A stretch of DNA of 64,000 nucleotides from Adhaeribacter aerolatus (lineage in GTDB: Bacteria > Bacteroidota > Bacteroidia > Cytophagales > Hymenobacteraceae): assembly GCF_007991635.1 (NCBI RefSeq), contig NZ_BJYS01000009.1, forward strand, positions 62,001 to 126,000. Direction: 5' to 3'. Below, piece after piece: positions 55,697 through 64,000 of the stretch (positions are counted from its first letter, which is position 1; the number at the start of each line of letters is the position of its first letter). The notes below the pieces were generated by a model, which did not search any database, was not told the origin of the DNA, and saw only the letters and a list, made by a program, of their open reading frames with translations. The translations under genes and the position numbers were made by a program.

Positions 55697-56125
55697 ATGA
55701 AAATAGCTGCGCTATATTATCCGCATTTTCACCAGGGTGTTTTACTCCTGCGCCTGGGCATAGGAATCTCGTTTATGTGCCACGGCTGGCCCAAGTTAGC
55801 GGCCGGTCCGGAACTCTGGGAGCCCTTAGGCGGCGCCATGGGCATCTGGGGCATTCATTTTGCACCTGTTTTCTGGGGATTTATCGGTTCGCTGGCCGAA
55901 TTTGCCGGTGGCCTGTTGCTGGCATTGGGTTTATTTTTCCGGCCCACTTGTATTCTATTAGTGATTCAGATGATAGTAGCTACCTCCTCGCACGTAAGCC
56001 AGGGCCAGTCATTTTCGGAATATTCGCACGCCCTGGAAATGGCTATTCTGTTTTTCTGCTGGTTATTTATTGGCCCGGGTAAGTACAGTCTGGATGCGCG
56101 GTTGTCTAAACCAACTCATACCTGA
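55697..56125 (+). CDS. DoxX family membrane protein
   Basis: Protein of 142 residues with four membrane helices. Marks of the family are LLRLGIGISFMCHGWPKL near the N-terminus and FIGSLAEFAGGLLLALGLFF in the middle. DoxX-like proteins are small inner-membrane proteins of mostly unknown role, sometimes linked to redox stress. It precedes corA by 79 bp on the same strand, but co-regulation is not shown. Confidence 0.8.
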   Translation: MKIAALYYPHFHQGVLLLRLGIGISFMCHGWPKLAAGPELWEPLGGAMGIWGIHFAPVFWGFIGSLAEFAGGLLLALGLFFRPTCILLVIQMIVATSSHVSQGQSFSEYSHALEMAILFFCWLFIGPGKYSLDARLSKPTHT

Positions 56126-56204
56126 GTATTATTTTGGGCTAAACATAAAAAGATAAAATACGAATAGAAACTGATAGGCCTCTAAACAGGAAAAGCATAG
56201 CTGC

Positions 56205-57110
56205 ATGGTTAAAAACTTAACTGCTGACACTAATTGCAACTGGGAATGGATTGATCTGGTAAACCCGGACAAAACCGATTTTGAAGAAATTTCGCAGAAA
56301 TACAACTTGCATCCGGCCGTTGTTTACGACTCCTTACAGCCCGACCACCTGCCCAAATACGAGCAAATTGAAGACGTGGCGTTTGCCATTGTTCGTGTTT
56401 TTGATAAAGAAATAGGTCAAGATGGCGATACCGTACAGGATTTAACTAATAAAATTGCCGTATTTTATTCGAGAGAATTCCTGATAACCGTACACCGGGA
56501 TGAATATCCTTTTTTAGAAGAAATCAAAAAAACGCTGATTGAGACCAACCATTGCAAAAGCCCTTACCACTTATTTATTCAGCTGGTAAAAGAAGTTTTA
56601 CAAAGCTTTGAGCAACCGGCCCTGAAACTAGCCACTGACCTGGATTATTACGAATCGAAAGTTTTTCTAAGAAACAACCCAAATAAATCGCTTACCACGG
56701 GCATTTACTGGCTCAAGCGCAAAGCCGAAGTTTCCAGAAGGGTGTTAAACCTTTCAAAGATTGTGCTGGATAACCTGAACCGGGAACAGAAACACGACCC
56801 GTACATTCAGGACGTTTACGACATGTATCTTCGGTTGCTAACCATGTACGAAGAAGTAGATAACGGCGCAAACAACCTGCTGAATATTTATATTGGTCTG
56901 GCCTCCCACCGCACGAACGAAATAGTACGGGTGCTCACTATTTTCTCCGTGTTTTTTATGCCTTTAACTTTTATTGTAGGCATCTACGGTATGAATTTTA
57001 AGTATATGCCCGAACTGCAAATGCGCGGGGGCTACCCGGTAACCATGCTGGCCATGCTGCTGATTACTATCGGCATTTATATCTGGTTCCGCAAAAAAGA
57101 ATGGCTATAA
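56205..57110 (+). CDS. corA: CorA-type magnesium/cobalt transporter
   Basis: Divalent cation channel of 301 residues. A long cytosolic alpha/beta funnel is followed by two C-terminal membrane helices. The selectivity motif GMN is in IYGMNFKYMPEL, directly after the first helix (VLTIFSVFFMPLTFIVG), and the protein ends WFRKKEWL. Length is slightly short of the E. coli protein but normal for the family. It could transport Mg, Co, Ni or Zn; sequence does not decide. Confidence 0.9.
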   Translation: MVKNLTADTNCNWEWIDLVNPDKTDFEEISQKYNLHPAVVYDSLQPDHLPKYEQIEDVAFAIVRVFDKEIGQDGDTVQDLTNKIAVFYSREFLITVHRDEYPFLEEIKKTLIETNHCKSPYHLFIQLVKEVLQSFEQPALKLATDLDYYESKVFLRNNPNKSLTTGIYWLKRKAEVSRRVLNLSKIVLDNLNREQKHDPYIQDVYDMYLRLLTMYEEVDNGANNLLNIYIGLASHRTNEIVRVLTIFSVFFMPLTFIVGIYGMNFKYMPELQMRGGYPVTMLAMLLITIGIYIWFRKKEWL

Positions 57111-57245
57111 GAATTATTGGCTCTAAAAATTTAGTATTTAAATCCCAAACCAATACATATACGGGACCCTATTGAAATCCACTGCTCATTCAGTTGAAAA
57201 CCTTAGCAGCAGAACCAACTTTTAACGCATAATTCTTAACTCCTC

Positions 57246-57593
57246 TTAGCCCCCGGCTTTTTTGGCCTTGTAGCCGGCCTGCAGCAGCACCTGTAATATT
57301 TTATCCCGGAAATCACCCTGAATAATTATTTCCCCGTCTTTCATAGCGCCGCCCACGCCACATTTGTTTTTCAGTAATTTACCTAATTCTTTTAAATCAT
57401 CTTCCTGCCCCACAAAACCGGTTACTAAAGTTACCTGTTTGCCACCCCGGGCTTTTTTATCCAGCATAATTTTAAGATTTTGCTGTTGCGGCGGCAAAGT
57501 ATGCGTTTGTTCTTCGCTCTGGTACTGGTACTCAAAATCCGGATTAGTAGAATACACCACCCCTTCCCGACCTTTTTTGTTTTTATCTGCCAT
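57246..57593 (-). CDS. SUI1/eIF1-like translation initiation factor
   Basis: Protein of 115 residues of the YciH/SUI1 family. The basic N-terminus ([18 protein letters not shown]) leads to the SUI1 fold, with [33 protein letters not shown] and [13 protein letters not shown]. Bacterial members resemble eIF1 and may affect start-codon fidelity, but they are not essential factors. The frame is open by two more codons to a TTG; the ATG at 57593 is chosen. It follows the lipid kinase gene after a block of short repeats. Confidence 0.88.
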   Translation of the reverse strand: MADKNKKGREGVVYSTNPDFEYQYQSEEQTHTLPPQQQNLKIMLDKKARGGKQVTLVTGFVGQEDDLKELGKLLKNKCGVGGAMKDGEIIIQGDFRDKILQVLLQAGYKAKKAGG

Positions 57594-57657
57594 ATTCAAT
57601 CTCTCTTCTTATTTAATTCACTCCCTTAATTCTCATTTTCCCCAATATTCACTCCGT

Positions 57658-57726
57658 CATTCAACAACTCAACCATTTAACAATTCAACCATTTAACCAT
57701 TCAACAATCTAACCATTCAACCATTC
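57658..57726. repeat. Degenerate tandem repeat of TTGAATGG-type words
   Basis: On the minus strand the block reads as alternating words TTGAATGG, TTAAATGG, TTGAATTG and TTAGATTG with an 8-9-bp period. It starts in the final codons of the lipid kinase gene (AAT-GGT-TGA, giving RNG-stop) and fills much of the gap to the SUI1 gene. Confidence 0.7.
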
Positions 57727-58616
57727 CTTCCCTCCTCCCGCGCTACTATTACGCGCAAAGCTAAGGGCGATATTTGTACGTTAAACGAAGTTGACTCCCC
57801 TATGTATTCGCCGTCGGCGTGAAATTTAAAGGCGTGTTCGCTGGTAACTAATATTTCGCGGGTTCTGAAATATTCAGCATCCGGTGATGTAGCAATTTGC
57901 TTTGTAATTAACCCGTAGCTAATACCAATGGCCTTCCGCAGGTTTAAGTGGCGGATCAGGCAAACATCCAGCAAGCCATCGCGGATATCGGCCATGGGCG
58001 CAATATAGGCGTTGTTGCCGTATTGGGAGGCGTTGGCAAAAGCCACCACAAAACACTGGGTCTCGAGCTGCTCACCGTTTAATCGCAATATTGCTTTTTG
58101 CGGTTGAAATGTAAAAAATTCGCGTAGTACCATTTGCACATACGTTTGCAAGCCGCGCCGCGTAGAGGCCGCAAAAACCGAACTCACGTGCGCATCGAAA
58201 CCAATGCCGGCGGTGCAAAAAAACGGATGATTATTAATGGTACACGCATCGATGGCGCTGGGTTCGCCCTGGTTTAAAATATTGATGGCGTGGCTTAAAT
58301 TCATGGGGATGCCCAAATGGCGGGCCAGGCCATTGCCCGAACCTTTCGGCAGAATAGCCAAAGCGGTTTGGGTACCCATTAAACCCCGTGCCACTTCGTT
58401 TACGGTACCATCGCCACCCACTGCGCAAACTACCGACACACCGGCAGTGGCCGCCTGGCTGGCAATTTCGGTAGCGTGACCGGCGTACCGGGTAAAAACA
58501 ATTTCCGGCTCATACTGCTCCGTATCCAGCAACTGGTTTAAAAGGTCCGGTACATTTACGCCACCTTTGGTACGGCCCGAAACCGGATTAATAATAAATT
58601 TTATCTGGGTACGCAC
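57717..58616 (-). CDS. Diacylglycerol/lipid kinase family protein (YegS/BmrU-like)
   Basis: Lipid kinase of 299 residues with the DAGK catalytic fold. The N-terminal INPVSGRTKGG and the nucleotide motif VGGDGTVNEVARGLMG, followed by LPKGSGNGLARHLGIP, are diagnostic. It probably phosphorylates diacylglycerol or a related lipid at the inner membrane. The last codons and stop lie in a TTGAATGG-type repeat, so the C-terminus (EEGRNG) may have been redefined by that repeat. Divided from gapA by a terminator. Confidence 0.88.
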   Translation of the reverse strand: MRTQIKFIINPVSGRTKGGVNVPDLLNQLLDTEQYEPEIVFTRYAGHATEIASQAATAGVSVVCAVGGDGTVNEVARGLMGTQTALAILPKGSGNGLARHLGIPMNLSHAINILNQGEPSAIDACTINNHPFFCTAGIGFDAHVSSVFAASTRRGLQTYVQMVLREFFTFQPQKAILRLNGEQLETQCFVVAFANASQYGNNAYIAPMADIRDGLLDVCLIRHLNLRKAIGISYGLITKQIATSPDAEYFRTREILVTSEHAFKFHADGEYIGESTSFNVQISPLALRVIVAREEGRNG

Positions 58617-58654
58617 AAATAAACCTGCAAATGAATAAGAATTAAGTTAAAACA

Positions 58655-58681
58655 AAACAGCCCATACAAGATGGGCTGTTT
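58655..58681 (-). terminator. Terminator after gapA
   Basis: AAACAGCCCAT and ATGGGCTGTTT form a perfect 11-bp stem with a 5-nt loop, followed on minus by TTGTTTT. It lies 28 bp after the gapA stop. Confidence 0.85.
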
Positions 58682-58708
58682 AATCTATTTATGCTAAGCA
58701 AAATTTAA

Positions 58709-59722
<1,014 letters not shown>

Positions 59723-59735
59723 TTATTAAACGGGG

Positions 59736-59766
59736 CGAAGTTATTAATCTAAAAACTTAAATCAAA
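59736..59766 (-). promoter_or_regulatory. Predicted gapA promoter (Bacteroidota type)
   Basis: On the minus strand TTTG (59766-59763), a 19-bp spacer and TAACTTCG (59743-59736). The downstream box has the same TTCG variant as the sucC promoter. The transcript would start near 59729, about 28 nt before the ATG. Confidence 0.65.
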
Positions 59767-59830
59767 TTAAATTTTTTCTTTCTAATAACCAGCCACTTCC
59801 GGATTGTACGTAATATTTTATAAAAAATGT

Positions 59831-59861
59831 TTTGCAGATATAAAATCACCCTCTATATTTG
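59831..59861 (+). promoter_or_regulatory. Predicted tRNA-Glu promoter (exact consensus)
   Basis: TTTG at 59831-59834, 19 bp, then TATATTTG at 59854-59861. This is a full match to TTTG-N19-TAnnTTTG. The start near 59868 leaves a 33-nt leader before the tRNA. Confidence 0.8.
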
Positions 59862-59900
59862 CACCATCAAAACGGAACAAGGACGTCAGATAAACAAAAC

Positions 59901-59972
59901 GGCCCGTTCGTCTAGGGGTTAGGACACCAGATTTTCATTCTGGTAACAGGGGTTCGATTCCCCTACGGGCTA
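59901..59972 (+). tRNA. tRNA-Glu (anticodon TTC)
   Basis: A 72-nt cloverleaf. Acceptor arms GGCCCGT and ACGGGCT pair fully (first pair G-T). The D-loop holds AGGGGTTAGGA, the anticodon stem CCAGA/TCTGG encloses TTTTCAT with anticodon TTC, and the T-arm has GGGGTTCGATTCCCC. The discriminator is A and CCA is not encoded (CTA follows). Confidence 0.96.
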
Positions 59973-59975
59973 CTA

Positions 59976-60011
59976 AAAAAGCCGCTCTATTTACTTAGAG
60001 GGGCTTTTTAT
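59976..60011 (+). terminator. Terminator after tRNA-Glu
   Basis: AAAAAGCC-g-CTCT pairs with AGAG-g-GGCTTTTT with one mismatch. It follows the tRNA by 3 bp. Confidence 0.75.
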
Positions 60012-60198
60012 ATTTCATATCCTCCCCTTTAGTTTCCTATTCCTATGATCTGCTAAAAAGATAATCTGCTAAAAGAAAACTGCTATTTTTTAATATTGAG
60101 CAAGCTTTTAATGCTAATCATTCTGAATCGCTACATTTCTGGTTGGAAATTAAAGAGCGCTTTTTAATAAAATTCCTTCCAAAAACTTCTCCGCAAAA

Positions 60199-61788
60199 TC
60201 ACCTGGCCGTCCGGTAACTCCAGGGCCGCAGCAGGATCTCCAAACCATTCATTCTCCGGCGCCATTTTACCAGTTTCCGCCGGTTAACGGGACTAAATCT
60301 GAAAAGAAATACCAGCAGCATGATAAATAGACCGCCTTGTATCACATAAACCGACATGTCCCGGGCGGCTAAAAGCATGGCTTGTCCCTGCACCGCTCCA
60401 TATAAACCCAGTGTACCGGAAGTTTGGAGGCGCGCAGATACGTTGGGGTTTAACGCATCCATGTTCTGGGCCAATTGCAGCAGGTTTTCTAACTGCCCGT
60501 GAAACAGGCCATAAGACATAACCGCTGAGAAAAATGCTGTACCAATAAACGACCGGAAAATCATCAGGAAAACCGAGGAAGCAAACATCGTCATGGGGTC
60601 CAGTTTATCGGCCATGTACACGCCAATAGTCGAAAATAGCATAACCATACCTACTCCGCGTAAAACACTTATCAGGTAAAAATCCTGCACGCCGGCCCCC
60701 GGGTTAATTTTGAAGAACAACAATACGTGCGCTATAATAAAAGCAGTAAACCCAATCAGAATATTGTACTTCAGGGAAAGTTTATGCTTGTACCAGAAAA
60801 AACAAAATACCCCGCCCAGCGCAATTCCCGGGATCATCCATAAATTCAGTTCTGCGTTTACCTGCGGGCTGAAACGCAAAATACTGGTGGTAAGCACGCT
60901 TTGGATAGAGCCAGCCGCCAGAAACAAACCCAGGAAAAAGATGAGCACAATGCTTACCCAAACGCTTTTAATCTTAAGCATGGCCAGGTTCATAAACGGT
61001 TTCTCCAGCGTTAACTGTCGCTTAATAAATATCAGCATTAAAAAGCTGAAACCAATAACTGCGCCCTGGATATTTACCGATTCAAAATAATTTTCCACCC
61101 GGGCAAAAATCATTACATAATTCAGCAGCATTAAAGATCCGCTCAGCAGGAAAAAACTTTGCCAATCCAGTTTGCCCAAAGGCCGGGGATCCATGGCATG
61201 GCCATTGTGGTAGAAAACAACCGCACAGATTAACGACAATAACAGCAGTGGCAGTGTAAACCAGTACATATATTGCCAGCCATAAACATAAGCAACTTCC
61301 GAAGAAACAAAACCGGATACTTGCCCGATTATAATGCTTACGGGGTAAAAAATGGCATAGAAACGCGCGCGGTCGCCGGCAGGGCTTATGATGGCCATTA
61401 AGGGAATAATGATCTCGATCATAGCAAACATTTTACAGCATCCGATCAGGAAATTGGCCAGAATTAAAAGCTCCGGCGAAGTAATTAAGCCGCACAAAAC
61501 GGTTAACATTACCAAAGCGCTTAAGCTTACAGATAAGATCTGCCGGGTAGTAAACCTGCCTTTCACCTGGAATAAAAACGGAAATACGGCCGGCATCCCG
61601 ATGGTAGCGGCAAAATTGGCCATTGTCAGGTATTCGGTCATTGTACCCAGGCCACCTACCATATCTGCTATATTGGCAGTATACAGACCGTTGGCGCTCA
61701 GGACAGTAAGCGTTAAAACAAACAGGATCAAAAAGCTTAGAGGCTTGGGAACCCATTCGTGAAACATTCCTTTTTTAATTTCTGCCAT
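60199..61788 (-). CDS. MFS multidrug transporter, DHA2 (EmrB/QacA) type
   Basis: Inner-membrane drug:proton antiporter of 529 residues with about 14 membrane helices. It forms the pump of a tripartite system with the EmrA-like adaptor and the TolC-like channel encoded just upstream. The N-terminal region (FLILFVLTLTVLSANGLYTA) and SLICAVVFYHNGHAMD are consistent with the family; substrate unknown. The start overlaps the adaptor stop by 14 bp. Confidence 0.85.
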   Translation of the reverse strand: MAEIKKGMFHEWVPKPLSFLILFVLTLTVLSANGLYTANIADMVGGLGTMTEYLTMANFAATIGMPAVFPFLFQVKGRFTTRQILSVSLSALVMLTVLCGLITSPELLILANFLIGCCKMFAMIEIIIPLMAIISPAGDRARFYAIFYPVSIIIGQVSGFVSSEVAYVYGWQYMYWFTLPLLLLSLICAVVFYHNGHAMDPRPLGKLDWQSFFLLSGSLMLLNYVMIFARVENYFESVNIQGAVIGFSFLMLIFIKRQLTLEKPFMNLAMLKIKSVWVSIVLIFFLGLFLAAGSIQSVLTTSILRFSPQVNAELNLWMIPGIALGGVFCFFWYKHKLSLKYNILIGFTAFIIAHVLLFFKINPGAGVQDFYLISVLRGVGMVMLFSTIGVYMADKLDPMTMFASSVFLMIFRSFIGTAFFSAVMSYGLFHGQLENLLQLAQNMDALNPNVSARLQTSGTLGLYGAVQGQAMLLAARDMSVYVIQGGLFIMLLVFLFRFSPVNRRKLVKWRRRMNGLEILLRPWSYRTAR

Positions 61789-62857
61789 CTGCTAAAATTG
61801 CTTTTACTTCTACGTTCATGCCGGCCCGCAGCTTTTCCAGGTCATTTTTGTGGTTGCCTTCGGTGAATTCGATGCGGACCGGGATACGCTGCTGCACCTT
61901 CACAAAATTACCGGTGGAGTTATCGGTTGGCACGGCGGAATATTTAGCTCCGGTGGCTTCGGAAATGGCGGTTACTTTTCCCTTAAAAACGGTACCGCTC
62001 ATGGCATCTACAGTAATATCTACCGGCTGCCCGATGCTTAAATTAGCCGTCTGGGTTTCTTTGTAATTGGCCACCACCCAAACGGGCCCGCTCCGCACAA
62101 TGGCTACCAAGGCCTGTCCGGGTTGAATAAGCTGGCCTTCCTGGATGGTGCGCCGGCCTACCACCCCATCGTAAGGCGCGGTAATTACGGTATATTTGAG
62201 GTTAAGCCGGGCCATATCCAGGGCAGCCTGCGCGCGTTTAATATTGGCTTCGTTTACCGCTAACCGGGAGCTCACTTCTTTAGTAGAAAGCTGGGTGGTT
62301 TGTTTCATTTTCAGCAGACCGTGATAGCGGGCTTTGGCCGCATCGAATTCGGTTTTTACCTGCTCAAACTGCTGGCGGGTTACGGCTTCGTCTTTTAACA
62401 AATTTTCGTACCGTTTGTAGTTTTGCTCCACGTTCCATAACCGGGCCTGCGCTTCGGCAATATTGGCTTCGGAAACAGCTATGTTGTTGCTCACGGTATT
62501 TACCCCGGCGCTGGTTACGTTGCGGCTCGCCAGGGCATCTAAATAACCGGCTTCGACCTGGGCCAGCTGAATTTTAATTTCTTTTGGATTTATTACTACC
62601 AACGTATCGCCTTTTTTAACCTGCTGGTGTTCCGTAAACCGGATCTCTTCGATGTACCCGCCTACCCGCGAATTAATGGGCGTAATGAATTGCTCTACCT
62701 GGGCATCGTTGGTAGTTTCGGTACGACTGAAATTGAAAAATAAGTTGGCCACCCAAAACAAACCACCGGCAAGTACCGCCAGCAGCAAAATATTGGTAAT
62801 GGTGGTGCCGGTCTTTTTCTTTTTCGGCTTTTCTTTTTCTATGGTATTCGCTGACAT
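61775..62857 (-). CDS. HlyD/EmrA-family membrane fusion protein
   Basis: Periplasmic adaptor of 360 residues. One N-terminal membrane helix (ILLLAVLAGGLFWVANLFF) is followed by a biotinyl-lipoyl half (INSRVGGYIEEIRFTEHQQV), a long coiled-coil hairpin (about 90-210) and the second lipoyl half (TVITAPYDGVVGRRTIQEGQ), then a beta-barrel. It bridges the MFS pump and the TolC-like channel. The start lies 67 bp after the TolC-like stop and the end overlaps the pump gene. Confidence 0.9.
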   Translation of the reverse strand: MSANTIEKEKPKKKKTGTTITNILLLAVLAGGLFWVANLFFNFSRTETTNDAQVEQFITPINSRVGGYIEEIRFTEHQQVKKGDTLVVINPKEIKIQLAQVEAGYLDALASRNVTSAGVNTVSNNIAVSEANIAEAQARLWNVEQNYKRYENLLKDEAVTRQQFEQVKTEFDAAKARYHGLLKMKQTTQLSTKEVSSRLAVNEANIKRAQAALDMARLNLKYTVITAPYDGVVGRRTIQEGQLIQPGQALVAIVRSGPVWVVANYKETQTANLSIGQPVDITVDAMSGTVFKGKVTAISEATGAKYSAVPTDNSTGNFVKVQQRIPVRIEFTEGNHKNDLEKLRAGMNVEVKAILADGRN

Positions 62858-62924
62858 TTTATTTCTGTTTAAGCTATATTTTGTTCGTTTATCCTGATTT
62901 TTTAAGGGCGAAACCCTACTGTTT

Positions 62925-64000
62925 TTACAGATTGCCGGCCAGGTATTGTAATTGGTAAAAGGTGTAAATAATATTGGCGTCGGCGTTGGTGAGTTGCAGT
63001 TCGGCGTCTAGTTTGGCGTTAGTAGCATCCAGCATGTCGGTAATCAGGGCCAGTTGCGAAGTATATTTTTTGGCAACAATGCGGTAGTTCTCGTTGGCTA
63101 ACTGCACGCCTTTTTTAAAACTTTCGCTGCGCTGCCGGGCTTCGTTGTGCTTTATAAAAGCCGTGCTCACGTCCGTTTCCAAGTTCTGGCGCTGCAAAGC
63201 CAGCGTTTGTTCCTGCTGGCTTAACTGCGCATTGGCCGCTCCAATGCTATGTTTGGCATTATAAAGCGAAGAAATATTATAGGTTACGCCCACGCCCGCA
63301 TTCCAGCCGCGCGAATACAGATCGAGCGCCGGACTAGCCGTTACAATGGGGCGCGCCAGCGAATTTCCGGCTTGTAAACTTAGTGCGGGCATGCGTTCGG
63401 CTTTGGCGATCTGCAGGTTTTTGCGGGCAATTTCACTATATACCTGCGAAGCTTTTAAGCCGGGGAAATTGGTTTGCGCCAGGTTCAGGTAATCCTGGTA
63501 TTCTACGCGGTTTGGCGTGGCTTTCAGGAAATTCGAATCCGGAAGAATGGTGGTTCCGGCAGGCAAGCCAATAATTACGCGTAGCTGCTGGTTGGTAATA
63601 TTCAGGTTGTTGGTAACTTCCTGCAGGGCCATTTCAAGGTTAGTAATCTGTAGCTCGCTCCGGATCAGATCGTTGCGGGTAACCATACCTTGTTTGTACA
63701 TATTATTGATGTTTTTCAGGCGAAGGTTAGCGGAGGCGATATGCTTTTTATAAACGGCTTCCTGTTTGCTTAAGCGGTAAAGATCGGTGTAGCGGGCCAC
63801 GAGCAGAAGCTTAATTTCGGCGCGTTTCTGGTTAAAATTCAGTTGCGCCACCTGCTGGTCTAAACCGGCCTTCTCGATGGAATTATTGATAGCGCCGCCT
63901 TTAAAAATAACCTGGCTGGCCTGCACCGAAAAGGAGTTCCCAAAATGTGGCATTTCTACCTGCTTCAATTCCGAAAGGTTGGTATTCAGGATGGTGGCGT
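62925..64000 (-). CDS. TolC-family outer membrane channel (5' end beyond window)
   Basis: C-terminal about 358 residues of an outer-membrane efflux protein. The frame is open to the window edge with codons for ATILNTNLSELKQVEMPH, so the start lies outside. The helical repeats of the TolC fold are visible (VARYTDLYRLSKQEAVYKKH; YAEIARKN-like segment SEIARKNLQIAKAERMP; LARPIVTASPALDL). The end is YQLQYLAGNL. It is the first known gene of the efflux operon, with adaptor and pump following on the same strand; a regulator may lie upstream. Confidence 0.9.
   Translation of the reverse strand, partial: ATILNTNLSELKQVEMPHFGNSFSVQASQVIFKGGAINNSIEKAGLDQQVAQLNFNQKRAEIKLLLVARYTDLYRLSKQEAVYKKHIASANLRLKNINNMYKQGMVTRNDLIRSELQITNLEMALQEVTNNLNITNQQLRVIIGLPAGTTILPDSNFLKATPNRVEYQDYLNLAQTNFPGLKASQVYSEIARKNLQIAKAERMPALSLQAGNSLARPIVTASPALDLYSRGWNAGVGVTYNISSLYNAKHSIGAANAQLSQQEQTLALQRQNLETDVSTAFIKHNEARQRSESFKKGVQLANENYRIVAKKYTSQLALITDMLDATNAKLDAELQLTNADANIIYTFYQLQYLAGNL

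Noticed and set aside
57658-57726. CRISPR array
   Set aside because: The period is 8-9 bp with no spacers; it is a simple degenerate tandem repeat. No cas gene is present in the window.
59901-59972. tRNA-Glu as attachment site of an integrated element
   Set aside because: No integrase and no repeat of the tRNA 3' end was noticed; the tRNA is followed directly by its own terminator and an ordinary efflux operon.

Overview
The window looks like a chromosomal stretch of a Bacteroidota bacterium, most likely order Cytophagales and possibly Hymenobacteraceae. That placement is inference. It rests on type IX secretion C-terminal sorting domains on three large exported proteins, a gliding-motility-type (CHU_C) C-terminus, promoters of the form TTTG-N19/20-TAnnTTTG, an sdhC-sdhA-sdhB operon with one 5-helix cytochrome b subunit, a phylum-typical dcw cluster without murF or ddl, and A-rich leaders instead of strong Shine-Dalgarno sites. 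No rRNA, CRISPR, prophage or intact IS transposase was seen.

Layout. 0.6-7.9 kb: a 1959-residue exported parallel-beta-helix protein with eight Ig-like repeats, then a GH113-like membrane-anchored glycosidase. 8-9.8 kb: sucC and ohr. 10.6-14 kb: a surface-lipoprotein candidate, a small coiled-coil protein and PaaN. 14.4-20.2 kb: an exported subtilase converging on aconitase. 20.3-24.2 kb: a redox lipoprotein and a decayed stretch holding a truncated DUF4136 gene and a frameshifted SDR gene. 24.2-27.8 kb: polyprenyl synthase, a hydrolase, folK, fabD. 28-30.7 kb: a 914-residue gliding-motility-type adhesin. 30.9-34.5 kb: succinate dehydrogenase. 34.6-35.8 kb: an FMN reductase and an AT-rich orphan resembling a HhH-GPD glycosylase. 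35.8-51.9 kb: the complete dcw cluster on the minus strand, mraZ-rsmH-ftsL-pbp-murE-mraY-[insert]-murD-ftsW-murG-murC-ftsQ-ftsA-ftsZ. 52.4-59.7 kb: a CrtW-like desaturase, a double-domain TonB protein, surE, doxX, corA, a SUI1 factor, a lipid kinase and gapA. 59.9 kb: tRNA-Glu. 60.2 kb to the end: an EmrB/EmrA/TolC-type efflux operon running off the edge.

How it fits together. Three TCA-cycle units (sucC, aconitase, sdhCAB) and gapA give a housekeeping core. The dcw cluster makes lipid II and assembles the divisome. It is probably autoregulated by MraZ, because GTGG repeats at 10-bp spacing overlap the predicted -33 element. The exported proteins point to a surface or polysaccharide-using lifestyle.

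The most interesting structure is a 493-bp insert between mraY and murD. It is a four-helix-bundle (23S rRNA IVP/S23 family) gene bracketed by imperfect inverted repeats built from the 7-bp word AATAACG. The ORF takes its last codons and stop from one repeat, and murD's ATG directly abuts the repeat tract. A second inverted pair with the same word, without a protein gene, sits just before the sucC promoter. This looks like a mobile element with a MITE-like derivative. Two other word-repeat families lie between sdhA and sdhB and next to the lipid kinase gene.
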